From Stigmatella erecta (GTDB lineage: Bacteria; Myxococcota; Myxococcia; Myxococcales; Myxococcaceae): DNA of 64,000 bases. Below, piece after piece: positions 17,173 to 30,272 of the stretch. Each line of letters opens with the position of its first letter. The stretch's first letter is position 1. The notes beneath the pieces were generated by a model. It was given only the letters and a program-made list of their open reading frames with translations. It was not told the DNA's origin and made no database searches. The position numbers and the translations under genes were made by a program. The stretch is from NCBI RefSeq assembly GCF_900111745.1, contig NZ_FOIJ01000020.1:62001-126000 (forward strand). Reading direction: 5' to 3'.

Positions 17173-19002
17173 CTACAGCCCGCTCTGAGGGTGGGTGGTG
17201 TGGCAGCTGCCGGTGCACTGCTGGAAGGACTCGCGGCCACCGCCCACGTACATGTTCTCGATGGGCCCGAACTTCTGCACGTGGCTGTCGGGGTAGCTCT
17301 TGTGGCACGAGAGGCAGGCGGCCTTGCTGGTGCGCTGGACGCTCTCCTTCGTCAGGTGGCACTTGCTGCACTGGGCCGGGGAGACGTCGAAGCGGTCCGA
17401 GCGGCTGTGGATGAAGTGCACGCGGACGAACACCGGGCCCTCCAGCTCGAAGCCCAGGGGCGCGTGGCAGCCGGCGCACGCGGCGCGGTTGTCGTTGGCG
17501 TGGAGCACCTTGCTCAGCTCGCCGCCCTGGCTGTGGCAGCTGTTGCACGGGCCGGTGGTCAGCACCGGCGTGGTGCGCTGCGGGGTGCCCACCTGGATCT
17601 CGATGGTCTGGGTGTAGGGGATGTCCTCGCCCAGGTAGGTGCGGCGGCCCTTGGTCGTCACCAGGTAGGTGCCGGGCAGGGCGTCCGGGGGCAACTGGTA
17701 GCTCCACGTGTCGCTCACGGGCGCGGCCCAGCCGGCGTGGTCCGCCTCGAACGCGCCACCGAACAGCTTGTTGGCCGCGGGGAACGTCCGGAACTGCGAG
17801 TAGACACCGTCGCGCTGGATCGTCGCGATGGTCTGCACGTCGGGCGGGGCGAGGAAAGTGTCCAGCTCGACGACCGAGCGGATGGGCTGGATGCGCTGCG
17901 CCGGGCCGATGATCTGCGACATCAGCATGCGCTCGCGGTGCTTGCGGCGGTAGTACGTGGCGGTCGGATCGAAGAACGCGCGGTAGTACTGGATGCCCGG
18001 CTCGTTGGAGCCAAAGATGACCTCGTTGTAGGTCGGCAGCGAGCCCTGGGGGTGCAGGCGCTTGCCGGCGCCATCCTTCAGCGTGAGGCGGAAGGACACG
18101 TTCGTGCCGGGCGCGTAGGTGCCGTCCTTCCGGGGCGGCGTCACCGGGGTGGCCTCGATGGAGAAGCCGTAGTCGTACTTCGGCTTCTCCACCTGCTCGA
18201 CCGGGATGGTGTAGGGCGCGAACGGACGCAGCGTCCAGCGCAGGCGCAGCGCCTTGGTCTGGGCGTTGAAGGTGATGGTCTTGCCCTGGGCGGCCGTCCG
18301 CGCGTTGCGCAGCTCCAGCAGCCCCTCTTCCAGGTAGCTCTGCGCGCCGGTGCAGTTCGTGGAGGTCTGGCAGTCATACGTCCACTGGATGGCGCCGAAG
18401 CGGCGCACGAAGAAGTCGTCGCTCTCGTTGCGATCGTCGGAGCCCGCGAACAGCAGGATGGGCAGGCCCGTCAGGCGGCCCTGGGCATCCACCGGCTCCA
18501 CCGTGAAGGCGCTCGGCACGTCCATCCACGCGGCGTCCCGGTAGAAGCGGCGGCGCTTGAAGCCTTCCTCGCCCGCCAGCAGATCAAACGACTCGTCCAC
18601 CAGCTTCACGCCGTTCCAGCCCAGGCAGGCGAAGTCGCCCGTGCGGTTCAGCCCGCTCACGCCCTCGTCCTTCGTGGCGGAGAGGCTGGTGCGGATGTCG
18701 ATCTGGTTGATGTAGACGGTCTGCCCGGCGCGCACGCGCAGCGGCATGGCCTCGCCGTCCTCGACCTCCAGCGCGATGCCGATCTTCGGCTTCGAGGAAG
18801 CGCCGCGCGACAGCCCGGAGAAGTCCCCCTCCATCAGCTGCTCGGCGCTCTCCAGCGTCTGCGCGCTGTCCGTGGACGCCTCGGCGCCGCCGCAGCCGCC
18901 CGCCAGGGGCGCGAGCAGCGCGAGCAGGAGTGCCAGGCTCGACGCGCTGAGCTTCCAGGCCGTGCCACCCATCGCTGCGTGTTTTCCGGTTGTCTTGTCC
19001 AC
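17173..19002 (-). CDS. Multihaem c-type cytochrome lipoprotein (OmcA/MtrC-like)
   Basis: About 609 residues from a GTG at 19002 that has GGAGG four bases upstream on the coding strand; an in-frame ATG follows at 18972. The signal peptide ends LLAPLAGGC with lipid Cys37. The central 400 residues are beta-rich, like the Ig-like domains of OmcA/MtrC-type surface cytochromes. All haem sites cluster at the C-terminus: CNSCH (486), CAGCH (509), CSKCH (545), CLSCH (563) and a variant CTGSCH (596), i.e. four standard CxxCH and one CxxxCH. Extra histidines (HAND, HFIHS, HTTH) can act as distal ligands. The protein may move electrons at or across the outer membrane. The 244-base region upstream is clearly AT-rich and probably holds its promoter, but I could not fix -35/-10 boxes. 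Confidence 0.82.
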   Translation of the reverse strand: MDKTTGKHAAMGGTAWKLSASSLALLLALLAPLAGGCGGAEASTDSAQTLESAEQLMEGDFSGLSRGASSKPKIGIALEVEDGEAMPLRVRAGQTVYINQIDIRTSLSATKDEGVSGLNRTGDFACLGWNGVKLVDESFDLLAGEEGFKRRRFYRDAAWMDVPSAFTVEPVDAQGRLTGLPILLFAGSDDRNESDDFFVRRFGAIQWTYDCQTSTNCTGAQSYLEEGLLELRNARTAAQGKTITFNAQTKALRLRWTLRPFAPYTIPVEQVEKPKYDYGFSIEATPVTPPRKDGTYAPGTNVSFRLTLKDGAGKRLHPQGSLPTYNEVIFGSNEPGIQYYRAFFDPTATYYRRKHRERMLMSQIIGPAQRIQPIRSVVELDTFLAPPDVQTIATIQRDGVYSQFRTFPAANKLFGGAFEADHAGWAAPVSDTWSYQLPPDALPGTYLVTTKGRRTYLGEDIPYTQTIEIQVGTPQRTTPVLTTGPCNSCHSQGGELSKVLHANDNRAACAGCHAPLGFELEGPVFVRVHFIHSRSDRFDVSPAQCSKCHLTKESVQRTSKAACLSCHKSYPDSHVQKFGPIENMYVGGGRESFQQCTGSCHTTHPQSGL

Positions 19003-19246
19003 GGTGCCTCCAGTCGATGGCTCGGGCGTCTCTTGGCTGCCTGGCGTGCCTTCAGGCGGAACGCATTGAAGCCACACGGAGAATATCCGGTTCGAGCGGA
19101 ACTGAAATACGAAAACGCGAAATAATTCCAGCCCTCTACAGCTCGCAAAAACAAGTATTCCAGGGCTCGGTTGGTTTTCTCGTTTCATCTTTTCTTGAGA
19201 ATGAAGAAAACCAGACAAGGGAGGGGAGCCGGGACTTGGCAGCCCC

Positions 19247-20032
19247 TCACGGAGGTGCATGGCCGCGGACGAACGGAATGCCGCCCGCCCAGCGCACCCC
19301 AGGGGCCTGTCCGAGCGTCTTGAGCCGGTCGTGGGCGATGACCATCAGCAGCGCGTAGAAGCCGCAGGAGACCAGCACGTGCCACCACGCGTGGAACTGC
19401 GGGTTGGGGATTCCCCGCGCGGGCAGGGCCTCGTTGAGCGTGGGGCAGAGCTGGATGTCGCTCAGCCACAGCACGATGGCGAGCGCGTAGGCGCTGACGC
19501 CCAGCTGGAAGAGGCGCCGGGCCGAGGCGTCCTGGCTGCGGCGGTGGATGAGGTAGACGCGCGCGAGCGCGAAGAACTCGAGCGAGGCGAAGCTGACCTG
19601 GAAGAGGAAGAACTGGAGCGGCCCCCGGGTGAACGCGCACAGATAGGTGGAGAGCACCGCGTAGGCGAACAGCGCGAGCGGGAACCAGACCCCGAGCCGC
19701 CGCTGGGGCCGGTTCTCCACCAGGATGTAGACCATGATGAGGGCCAGGTAGAGCATGGGCAACTCGTCCAGCATCTGGAGCTGGAAGCGGAGCGTGGCGT
19801 GGAACCCGATGCTGCCCAGGCCCACCACCGCCAGCATCGCGAAGGCCGCCAGGAAGCGCCGCTCCAGCACGCGGCGGTGGAGCACGAGCGCCAGCAGCCC
19901 TCCGAACACCATGGCCAGGCTGGAGACGGAGTTGAACAGCTCCGCGACGTGGTGGAAGTGCTCGTAGTTCGTCTCGCACCAGTCCACCGTCGACGTCGGG
20001 GGACCCCAGAAACCTTCCGCGGGAGTTGTCAT
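19247..20032 (-). CDS. Alkaline ceramidase-family membrane hydrolase
   Basis: A seven-pass membrane amidase of the ACER/CREST type, 261 residues, which in eukaryotes splits ceramide into sphingosine and fatty acid. The ATG at 20032 opens MTTPAEGFWGPPTSTVDWCE, the diagnostic N-terminus. Residues matching those that bind zinc and calcium in human ACER3 are conserved by position: Asp17, Trp18, Glu20, Asn22 and Glu31 (calcium site); Ser74, His78 (GSIGFHATL), Asp89 (MLDELPM) and His214/His218 (FHAWWH) (zinc/catalytic site). Seven hydrophobic segments are evident. Myxobacteria make ceramide lipids, so turnover of sphingolipids in the membrane is plausible. Substrate is inferred, not shown. Confidence 0.85.
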   Translation of the reverse strand: MTTPAEGFWGPPTSTVDWCETNYEHFHHVAELFNSVSSLAMVFGGLLALVLHRRVLERRFLAAFAMLAVVGLGSIGFHATLRFQLQMLDELPMLYLALIMVYILVENRPQRRLGVWFPLALFAYAVLSTYLCAFTRGPLQFFLFQVSFASLEFFALARVYLIHRRSQDASARRLFQLGVSAYALAIVLWLSDIQLCPTLNEALPARGIPNPQFHAWWHVLVSCGFYALLMVIAHDRLKTLGQAPGVRWAGGIPFVRGHAPP

Positions 20033-20059
20033 CGGGGCGCGGACCCTAGCGGACGCAAG

Positions 20060-20092
20060 AACGCCGTGCCAGGCAATGCCCGGCACGGCGTT
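20060..20092 (-). terminator. Hairpin between recT and the ceramidase gene
   Basis: AACGCCGTGCC (20060-20070) and GGCACGGCGTT (20082-20092) form a perfect 11-base stem with an 11-base loop. On the minus strand it follows the recT stop by about 30 bases. No T-tract follows, so termination is probable rather than certain. Confidence 0.5.
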
Positions 20093-20121
20093 CGGTCTCC
20101 ACAGGAAGGCCGCGGAAAGGA

Positions 20122-21171
20122 CTAGGCCTCGGCCGAGGCTTCCTTCTTGCCCGTGGTGGGCACCCGGCAACGCAGCTCCGTCTCCACCTCCAGCGCCACG
20201 AGGTTCTCGCGCATCGCCTTGGCCCACTTCGCCTTGGGCTGCTCCATCAGCTTCTCGTGCGCCAGGTCGATGGTCTCGCTCAGCTCGTCATCGCTGAGCT
20301 CCGAGGCCGTCTTGCCCTTGTACGGGCCGAACGCCACCACCGTGGCCGTGCTGCGAGGGCGGGGCGGGGGGAGGTCCGCCACCGGCTGGGGCTCGGCGGC
20401 CGCAGGGGCCCCCCCGGGGGCGGCAGGCGCCACCTCCATCGTGAGCTGGGCGGCCGGCAGGGGAGGGAACGAGGCCTTCACGGGCCCCGGCCGGGCGCCG
20501 AGCACCTCGTAGGTGCCGTTGCCCGTGGCGGGCGCGGGCTCCTCCACCGCCGTGGCCGGCTCGTACTCCTCGGCGGGCATCTCCTCGCGCACGTACAGGC
20601 CGCCGAAGGCCTCCGGGTACGCCTTGCGCAGGGCCGCCACGCGGGCGCACTTCTCGATCATCGTCGTGGGAATCTTGGCCCACAGCGGCGTCTGCTGGAC
20701 GTACCCCGAGAAGTCCAGCCACACCACCACGGGCAGCTTGCCCTCGCGCACCACGCGCGCCCAGGCCCCCACCAGCGCGCCCTTGCGCTTGGCCGGGTTG
20801 AAGCGGTGCACCACCTCGCCCTTGCCCTGGTCGACGATGATTTCGTCCTCCGCGTACACGGCGCTCGCCTGGATGCCCTTGAAGTCCGGGAAGCGCTCGG
20901 CGCGGGCCAGCATCCCCGCCTCGGAGGGCTGGAACTCGTACCGAGTGACCCAGGTGGGCCGGTCCCGGCTGCCGGCGTTCTGCCGGCGGCCCACGCAGAA
21001 GGCCTCCTTCAAGAGCGGATCCAACCCGGACCGCTTGCACTGCTCGATGAAGAGGGCGAACTCGTCCTCTCCGATGCCCTTGGGGCAGATGGTCCGCTTG
21101 ATGAGCTCGACGCGCTCCCGGCCCCACGCCTGCTGGGCCGCCGTGTTCTCCACCTTGTTGTGTCCGTCCAT
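20122..21171 (-). CDS. RecT/Bet-family single-strand annealing protein
   Basis: A phage-type annealase, 349 residues. The first 190 residues match the lambda-Bet/RecT pattern: VELIKRTICPKGIGEDEFAL, then FIEQCKRSGLDPLLKEAF, RYEFQPSEAGMLARAER, GAWARVVREG and KIPTTMIEKCARVAALRKA. These proteins bind single strands and pair complementary DNA. Next comes an Ala/Pro-rich linker (about 225-290) and a C-terminal segment FGPYKGKTASELSDDELSET that looks like a small DNA- or partner-binding motif. On the coding strand AGGAGA precedes both a GTG (21174) and the ATG (21171). No exonuclease, terminase or other phage gene adjoins it, so it appears to be a resident or long-domesticated copy. Confidence 0.85.
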   Translation of the reverse strand: MDGHNKVENTAAQQAWGRERVELIKRTICPKGIGEDEFALFIEQCKRSGLDPLLKEAFCVGRRQNAGSRDRPTWVTRYEFQPSEAGMLARAERFPDFKGIQASAVYAEDEIIVDQGKGEVVHRFNPAKRKGALVGAWARVVREGKLPVVVWLDFSGYVQQTPLWAKIPTTMIEKCARVAALRKAYPEAFGGLYVREEMPAEEYEPATAVEEPAPATGNGTYEVLGARPGPVKASFPPLPAAQLTMEVAPAAPGGAPAAAEPQPVADLPPPRPRSTATVVAFGPYKGKTASELSDDELSETIDLAHEKLMEQPKAKWAKAMRENLVALEVETELRCRVPTTGKKEASAEA

Positions 21172-21428
21172 CACGGTGCTTCTCCTGAGGTTCTTCCCGA
21201 AAAGGCGGACGACCCCCGTCCGCCCACTGGCGTGTTGCGGTACCGCCATGCATTGGAGTGACTTCCGCGGACCGTCCCGGGCTCCCCCCGGGCAGATCGC
21301 GGCCGCAGCCTGGATTAACAGCGCCGGTGGATCAGGGCTTCACGGCCTGCGCCGGGCCGCCGGGGCCCGGCCGGGAAGCAGGCGCGCAGGCGGGAGCGGG
21401 GAGATTCAGCAGGGGGCGCAAAAACTTT

Positions 21429-21457
21429 TTGACAGGGCCAGCGGGCTTCTGTAGACA
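21429..21457 (+). promoter_or_regulatory. Predicted promoter of tRNA-Lys
   Basis: A perfect TTGACA (-35) at 21429-21434, a 17-base spacer and TAGACA at 21452-21457, about 50 bases before the tRNA. It lies in the 335-base gap between recT and tRNA-Lys (21172-21506), which otherwise shows only high-GC sequence without a supportable gene. Confidence 0.65.
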
Positions 21458-21506
21458 CCGCGCCACTTGGTCAGCGCGTTCCGCGCGTGACGCCAAGCGC
21501 CAAAGT

Positions 21507-21579
21507 GGGAGCGTAGCTCAATTGGCAGAGCAATGGACTCTTAATCCATAGGTTGTGGGTTCGATTCCCTCCGCTCTCA
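21507..21579 (+). tRNA. tRNA-Lys (anticodon CTT)
   Basis: Acceptor GGGAGCG (21507-21513) pairs with CGCTCTC (21572-21578) with one wobble; discriminator A21579. Stem ATGGA/TCCAT encloses CTCTTAA, anticodon CTT at 21540-21542. CCA is not encoded. It has its own promoter and terminator. Confidence 0.95.
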
Positions 21580-21581
21580 AA

Positions 21582-21623
21582 GCCGGGGCCCCTTCAGAAA
21601 TGAGGGGGCCCCGGCGCCTTTTT
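21582..21623 (+). terminator. Rho-independent terminator after tRNA-Lys
   Basis: GCCGGGGCCCC (21582-21592) pairs perfectly with GGGGCCCCGGC (21605-21615) and is followed by GCCTTTTT. It starts three bases after the tRNA. This is the clearest intrinsic terminator in the window. Confidence 0.88.
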
Positions 21624-21667
21624 GGGGGTCCAGGGCCGTTCGAAGTAGAAGGGCCTGCAGCGCCGCT

Positions 21668-21749
21668 GGGCGGGTGGCGAAACTGGTAGACGCGCCAGAC
21701 TTAGGATCTGGTACCGCAAGGTGTGAGGGTTCGAGTCCCTCCTCGCCCA
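21668..21749 (+). tRNA. tRNA-Leu (anticodon TAG)
   Basis: Acceptor GGGCGGG (21668-21674) pairs with CTCGCCC (21742-21748) with one wobble; discriminator A21749. Stem CCAGA/TCTGG holds CTTAGGA, anticodon TAG at 21702-21704. A long variable arm (TACCGCAAGGTGT) marks a class II tRNA. CCA is not encoded. Confidence 0.95.
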
Positions 21750-21756
21750 TTTCGCG

Positions 21757-21785
21757 TTGACCCGCCCGCGCGTATCCCCTAAAGG
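21757..21785 (+). promoter_or_regulatory. Possible promoter of tig
   Basis: TTGACC (21757-21762), a 17-base spacer, then TAAAGG (21780-21785), 66 bases before the tig ATG. The -35 box is good and the -10 box weak, the same pattern as at rplM. Confidence 0.4.
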
Positions 21786-21851
21786 CGCACCCCCACCCAT
21801 TCACATTCGGCGCTGGCGCGGGGACTGCTCGCGCGGCGAGCGAGGCGTCCC

Positions 21852-23132
21852 ATGAAGGTCCAGGTCGAGGAGCTCTCTCCCGTTGAGAAGAAGCTCTCCA
21901 TCGAGGTCGACAGCACGCGCGTGGCGGACGAGCTGACGCGCGCCTACACGGCGCTGGGCCGGCAGGTGAAGCTGCCAGGCTTCCGTCAGGGCAAGGTGCC
22001 CCGGCGCATCCTCGAGCAGCGGTTCCGCCAGCAGGTCGAGGACGACGTCATCCAGCGCGTGGTGCAGAGCGCCTACGTGGAGGCCGTGCGCGAGCACAAG
22101 GTGGAGGTGGTCAGCCAGCCGCAGGTCACCAACTCCGGCCTGAAGACGGGCGCGCCCTTTGCCTTCGAGGCCCGGGTGGAGGTGAAGCCCAAGCTGGAGC
22201 TCAAGGAGTACAAGGAGCTGCCCCTGAAGAAGACCGAGGTGACGGTCGACGACGCCCAGGTCAACGAGCAGCTGGAGAAGATGCGCCAGTCGCTCACCCG
22301 CCTGGAGCCCGTGGAGGGCCGGGACGTGGGCCAGGCGGGCGATGTCGCCACCGTGGACTACGAGGCCTTCATCGACGGCCAGCCCTTCGCCGGCAGCAAG
22401 GCGGAGGACGTGGCGGTGAACATCGCCCCCGGTGAGCTCGTGGAGTCCAACCTGGCCGCCCTGGAGGGCGTGAAGGTGGGGGACACCAAGGAGCTCGACT
22501 ACGCCTTCCCGCCGGACTACCGGGTGGAGGAAGTGAAGGGCAAGACGGCGCACTTCAAGATGCACGTGAAGGGGCTCAAGTCGAAGATCGTCCCCGAGCT
22601 CAACGACGAGTTCGCCAAGGAGACCGGCGCCGGGGTGGAGACCCTGGAGGCGCTGCGCGCCAAGGTGAAGGCGGACCTGGAGCGCTCGCAGCGCGCCAAG
22701 GTGGAGGCGGAGGACCGCGAGGCGGTCATCAAGGGCCTCGTCGAGCGCAACCCGTTCGAGGTGCCCAAGGCCATGGTGGAGCGCGCCATCGACTCCATGC
22801 TGGAGGGCGCGGTGCGCCAGATGGCCCGCTCGGGCCTGGATGTGCGCAACCTCAACCTGGACTTCCTGCGCCTGCGCGACGAGATGCGCGAGCGCGCCGT
22901 GCAGGAGGTGAAGGGCACGCTGCTCTTCGAGGCCATCGCCGAGAAGGAGGGCATCCAGGCGTCCGACGGCGATGTCGACAAGAAGATCGAGGAGCTGGCG
23001 GCCGAGGCGGGCCAGCCCGTGGCCGCGGTCCGCAAGTACTTCAACAAGCCGGAGGACCGCATGGGGTTGTCCCTCCGACTGCGGGAAGAAAAGACGATTG
23101 AATTCTTGAAGGCCCAGGCGAAGTATTCCTAG
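21852..23132 (+). CDS. tig: Trigger factor
   Basis: The ribosome-associated chaperone with peptidyl-prolyl isomerase activity, 426 residues, standard length. The N-terminal ribosome-docking signature [16 protein letters not shown] binds near L23 at the exit tunnel. An FKBP-like domain follows at about 155-245 ([20 protein letters not shown]), then the helical C-terminal arms. The order tig-clpP-clpX-lon is a well-known bacterial proteostasis cluster; here it is interrupted only by a prolyl oligopeptidase gene. The gap to clpP is 35 bases, so both are probably transcribed together. Confidence 0.96.
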   Translation: MKVQVEELSPVEKKLSIEVDSTRVADELTRAYTALGRQVKLPGFRQGKVPRRILEQRFRQQVEDDVIQRVVQSAYVEAVREHKVEVVSQPQVTNSGLKTGAPFAFEARVEVKPKLELKEYKELPLKKTEVTVDDAQVNEQLEKMRQSLTRLEPVEGRDVGQAGDVATVDYEAFIDGQPFAGSKAEDVAVNIAPGELVESNLAALEGVKVGDTKELDYAFPPDYRVEEVKGKTAHFKMHVKGLKSKIVPELNDEFAKETGAGVETLEALRAKVKADLERSQRAKVEAEDREAVIKGLVERNPFEVPKAMVERAIDSMLEGAVRQMARSGLDVRNLNLDFLRLRDEMRERAVQEVKGTLLFEAIAEKEGIQASDGDVDKKIEELAAEAGQPVAAVRKYFNKPEDRMGLSLRLREEKTIEFLKAQAKYS

Positions 23133-23167
23133 GCGTCCGTTCCCTTCGCCCAGGTCCCGAGGCCGAC

Positions 23168-23794
23168 ATGCCCTTCATGCCCATTCCCTACGTCATCGAG
23201 CAGACCCACCGGGGTGAGCGCTCGTACGACATCTACAGCCGGCTCCTGAAGGACCGCATCGTCATGCTCGGAACAGAGATCGACGACGATGTGTCCAACG
23301 CCATCGTCGCCCAGCTCCTGTTCCTGGAGTCCGAGGATCCGGACAAGGACATCAACCTCTACGTCAACTCGCCGGGCGGGTCCGTCACCGCGGGCCTCGC
23401 CATCTACGACACGATGCAGTACGTGAAGTGTCCGGTCTCCACCATCTGCGTGGGGCAGGCGGCCTCGATGGGGGCGGTGCTCCTGCTGGCGGGCGCCAAG
23501 GGCAAGCGCTACAGCCTGCCGAGCTCCCGCATCATGATTCACCAGCCGCTCGGCGGGGTGCGGGGCCAGGCGACCGACATCGAGATCCAGGCCAAGGAAA
23601 TCCTGCGGATGCGGGCCAAGCTCAACGACATCATCGTCAAGCACACGGGTCAGCCGCTGGAACGGGTGGAGAAAGACACCGACCGCGATTACTTCATGGG
23701 GGCCACGGAGTCCAAGGCCTACGGAATCATCGACGAGATCCAGAACCCCCGGAAGCCAGGGGTCGCCCCCAAGGTGGACGAGAAGAAGCAGTAG
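23168..23794 (+). CDS. clpP: ATP-dependent Clp protease proteolytic subunit
   Basis: The serine peptidase chamber of the Clp protease, 208 residues. Catalytic Ser100 lies in GQAASMGA, His125 in RIMIHQP and Asp174 in DRDYFMG. The N-terminal propeptide is short ([20 protein letters not shown]), as usual. It follows tig and precedes clpX; between the last two stands a hairpin terminator, so clpX probably also has its own promoter. Confidence 0.97.
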   Translation: MPFMPIPYVIEQTHRGERSYDIYSRLLKDRIVMLGTEIDDDVSNAIVAQLLFLESEDPDKDINLYVNSPGGSVTAGLAIYDTMQYVKCPVSTICVGQAASMGAVLLLAGAKGKRYSLPSSRIMIHQPLGGVRGQATDIEIQAKEILRMRAKLNDIIVKHTGQPLERVEKDTDRDYFMGATESKAYGIIDEIQNPRKPGVAPKVDEKKQ

Positions 23795-23823
23795 GCGCGC
23801 GCGCGCCCCGCAGTTCGGCAAGC

Positions 23824-23863
23824 AGCCGGAGCCGTGGGAATGTGCCCCCACGCCTCCGGCTTT
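23824..23863 (+). terminator. Hairpin terminator after clpP
   Basis: AGCCGGAG (23824-23831) pairs with CTCCGGCT (23854-23861), with an inner GTGGG/CCCAC stem, followed by TTTGTGCTT. It stands 29 bases after the clpP stop and about 150 bases before clpX, which implies separate or attenuated expression of clpX. Confidence 0.65.
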
Positions 23864-24012
23864 GTGCTTCCTGGGCCTTGGGGGAAGTTTGCTGTTAACT
23901 AACCCGCAGGTGAATGGACGCCCCGTGGCAGGGCTGACTAGATTGGGTCGAGGCAGGGCACAGGACGGACACTTGGAAGGTCTCTTCCAGACCGAGGGCT
24001 GAGAGGGCACTC

Positions 24013-25290
<1,278 letters not shown>

Positions 25291-25299
25291 CGCGCGCGG

Positions 25300-25319
25300 G
25301 CCTGCTCCCGGAAGCAGGC
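25300..25319 (+). terminator. Hairpin after clpX
   Basis: GCCTGCT (25300-25306) pairs with AGCAGGC (25313-25319) around a six-base loop. A second small hairpin with a T-rich loop lies at 25329-25347 (TCCCGCA/TGTGGGA). Together they separate clpX from the peptidase gene; no T-tract directly follows the first stem. Confidence 0.45.
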
Positions 25320-25381
25320 GAGGGCTCCTTCCCGCACTTTTTGTGGGACGGGGGGGAGCCTTCCGGTATCTCTTTCCGGGC

Positions 25382-27586
25382 ATGATTCGATCGCTGCTCC
25401 CCGGGGTGTTGCTGCTCGCCGCGTGCGCGGGCCCGAAGGACGCCGCGCGCCCGGAGGGGCGGGGGCCTGCCCTGGCGGCAGCGGACGCCCCGTCCCCCCC
25501 AGGAGCCTCGCCGATGGTGTACCCGCCCACGCGTTCGGAGCCCGTCTCCGACACCCTTCACGGCGTTGCGGTGAAGGACCCCTACCGCTGGTTGGAGGAG
25601 GAGAAGTCGCCGGAGGTCCAGGCGTGGATGCGGGCGCAGGATGCCCTCACGCGGCGGGAGCTGGCGCGCATCCCCGGCCGGGAGGCCCTCGCGCGGCGCT
25701 TCCGCGAGCTGTTCTACACCGAGTCCATCTCCACGCCGGTGCGCCGGGGCAACCGCTACTTCTATACCCGCACCCACAAGGACCGGGAGAAGGCCGTCCT
25801 CTACTGGCGCGAGGGGCTGGAGGGCGCCGAGAAGGTGCTCCTGGATCCGAACGCCTGGAGCCAGGATGGGACGGTGTCCCTGGGCGCGTGGGTGCCCTCG
25901 TGGGATGGCCGCAAGCTGGCCTTCGCCCAGCGGCCCAACGCCGCGGACGAGGCCGTGCTCCACGTGATGGAGGTGGACTCGGGCCAGTGGTCCCCGGTGG
26001 ATGTCATCGAGGGCGCCAAGTACGCCTTCCCGAAGTGGACGCCCGACAGCAAGGCCTTCTACTACGAGTGGCTTCCGGTCGACGCCACGCTCCCCGTGGA
26101 CCAGCGGCCCGGCTACACGGAGATCCGCTTTCACGCCCTGGGCACGGATCCGAAGAAGGATCCGCAGGTCCACCCGCGCACGGGCGATGCGTCGACCTTC
26201 CTCTCCTCCTCGCTCAGCCGGGACGGCCAGTACCTCTTCGTCTCCGTGCTCCGCGGGTGGAACGAGAACGACATCTACTGGAGGCGGCCGGGGGAGAAGG
26301 GCTTCCACCTGCTGGTGAAGGGCCAGGGCGCCAACTACGGGGTGATCGCCTGGAAGGATCAGTTCTACGTCCTCACCAACGAGGGCGCCTCCCGCCAGCG
26401 CGTCTTCCGCGTCTCCCCGTCGAAGCCCGGGCGCGCCGCGTGGCGCGAAATCATTCCGGAGGACCCCAAGGCCTCCCTGGACAACATGGCCATCGTGGGC
26501 GGGCACCTGGTGCTGGACTACCAGCGCGACGCCGCCTCCGAGCTGCGCGTGGCCACGCTGGAGGGCAAGGACGTGCGCACCGTGGCCTTGCCGGGCATCG
26601 GCGCGGCCACCTTGCCCGAGGGGCTGGAGGATCAGGACGAGGCCTTCTTCCTCTTCAGCTCCTTCACCACGCCCCGGCAGGTCTACCGGCTGACCGTCTC
26701 CTCCGGAGAGGTGGCGCTCTGGGCCAAGGTGGAGCTGCCCCTGAACACGGACCTCTACACGGTCGAGCAGGCCTTCTACCCGTCGAAGGACGGCACGCGG
26801 GTGCCCCTGTTCCTGGTGCACCGCAAGGACCTGAAGCGCGACGGGGCCCGCCCCACGCTGCTCTATGGATACGGCGGCTTCAACGTGAGCATGGCGCCGT
26901 CCTTCCGCTCCAGCATCTTCCCGTGGCTCGACCAGGGCGGGGTGTACGCCGTGGCCAACCTGCGCGGCGGCGGGGAGTACGGCAAGGACTGGCACGAGGC
27001 CGGCCGCCTGCACCACAAGCAGAACGTCTTCGACGACTTCCATGCGGCGGCCGAATACCTGGTGAAGGCCGGGTACACCCGGCCGGAGCGCCTGGCCGTC
27101 TATGGAGGCAGCAACGGGGGGCTCCTGGTCGGGGCGGCCATGACCCAGCGGCCGGAGCTCTACGGGGCGGTGGTCTGCGCGGTGCCCCTGCTCGACATGG
27201 TGCGTTACCACCTGTTCGGCAGCGGCCGGACGTGGATTCCCGAGTATGGCTCGGCGGACAACCCCGAGGATTTCAAGACCTTGTACGCCTACTCCCCCTA
27301 CCACGCGGTCAAGCCCGGGGTGCGCTACCCGCCGCTGCTGATGATGTCCGCGGACCACGATGACCGGGTGGACCCTCTGCACGCGCGCAAGTTCGTGGCG
27401 GCGGTGCAGGGCGTGGCGGGAGCCGCGTCCCCCCCGTCCTGGCTGCGCATCGAGGCCAACGCGGGGCACACGGGCGCGGACCAGGTGGCCCAAGCGATCG
27501 CGTCCAATGCGGACATGTACGCTTTTCTCTTCCAGGTGTTCGGCCTGGGGGAACCCTCCGGGGGCGGAGGGGCCGGTGCCCGCTGA
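25382..27586 (+). CDS. Prolyl oligopeptidase (S9A), lipoprotein
   Basis: Cleaves proline-containing peptides after Pro. The ATG at 25382 yields [15 protein letters not shown], a lipoprotein signal, and a 734-residue protein; frame upstream to 25343 is rejected because it buries the signal. The N-terminal [19 protein letters not shown] is the S9A family opening. A seven-bladed propeller follows (about 120-480), then the hydrolase domain with GGSNGG (Ser577), ADHDDRV and a late His in NAGHTGAD. The lipobox indicates an envelope location, unlike the cytosolic mammalian enzyme. In Myxococcus, related enzymes are thought to work on extracellular peptides. It interrupts the clpX-lon neighbourhood. 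Confidence 0.93.
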   Translation: MIRSLLPGVLLLAACAGPKDAARPEGRGPALAAADAPSPPGASPMVYPPTRSEPVSDTLHGVAVKDPYRWLEEEKSPEVQAWMRAQDALTRRELARIPGREALARRFRELFYTESISTPVRRGNRYFYTRTHKDREKAVLYWREGLEGAEKVLLDPNAWSQDGTVSLGAWVPSWDGRKLAFAQRPNAADEAVLHVMEVDSGQWSPVDVIEGAKYAFPKWTPDSKAFYYEWLPVDATLPVDQRPGYTEIRFHALGTDPKKDPQVHPRTGDASTFLSSSLSRDGQYLFVSVLRGWNENDIYWRRPGEKGFHLLVKGQGANYGVIAWKDQFYVLTNEGASRQRVFRVSPSKPGRAAWREIIPEDPKASLDNMAIVGGHLVLDYQRDAASELRVATLEGKDVRTVALPGIGAATLPEGLEDQDEAFFLFSSFTTPRQVYRLTVSSGEVALWAKVELPLNTDLYTVEQAFYPSKDGTRVPLFLVHRKDLKRDGARPTLLYGYGGFNVSMAPSFRSSIFPWLDQGGVYAVANLRGGGEYGKDWHEAGRLHHKQNVFDDFHAAAEYLVKAGYTRPERLAVYGGSNGGLLVGAAMTQRPELYGAVVCAVPLLDMVRYHLFGSGRTWIPEYGSADNPEDFKTLYAYSPYHAVKPGVRYPPLLMMSADHDDRVDPLHARKFVAAVQGVAGAASPPSWLRIEANAGHTGADQVAQAIASNADMYAFLFQVFGLGEPSGGGGAGAR

Positions 27587-27662
27587 ACCAGCAGGCGGAC
27601 GCCCGTGGCAGGCGGGTGTTCCCTTGATGGCAGGACAACCTCCGCCCAATCTTTACTTGGGA

Positions 27663-27690
27663 ACGGCGGCTGAAATCGCCGTGTTATAGA
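27663..27690 (+). promoter_or_regulatory. Inverted repeat and possible -10 box upstream of lon
   Basis: ACGGCG (27663-27668) and CGCCGT (27677-27682) form a perfect six-base inverted repeat, and TATAGA follows at 27685-27690, about 100 bases before the lon start. The arrangement could place an operator over the promoter. No CIRCE element or sigma-32 type box is seen in the 202-base gap. Confidence 0.3.
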
Positions 27691-27788
27691 ACGGTGTTTC
27701 ACCCCGCATGCATGCCGAGCAGGCAGGCGGGTAACTTTCTCTTCAGGGGCTTGCGGTTCCAGCACGCGGGCCATCGGGTGGCGAGCAA

Positions 27789-30251
<2,463 letters not shown>

Positions 30252-30252
30252 C

Positions 30253-30272
30253 CTTCTTCCCCGCGGAAGAAG
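30253..30272 (+). terminator. Hairpin after lon
   Basis: CTTCTTCC (30253-30260) pairs perfectly with GGAAGAAG (30265-30272) over a four-base loop, two bases after the lon stop. There is no T-tract. Confidence 0.45.

Noticed and set aside
16961..17707. Upstream extension of the small exported protein
   Set aside because: It overlaps the multihaem lipoprotein gene in another frame and has shadow composition.
19003..19246. Possible sigma-54 promoter (CTGGAATACTTGTTTTTGC on the minus strand) before the multihaem gene
   Set aside because: The GG and GC elements are separated by 13 bases instead of 10.
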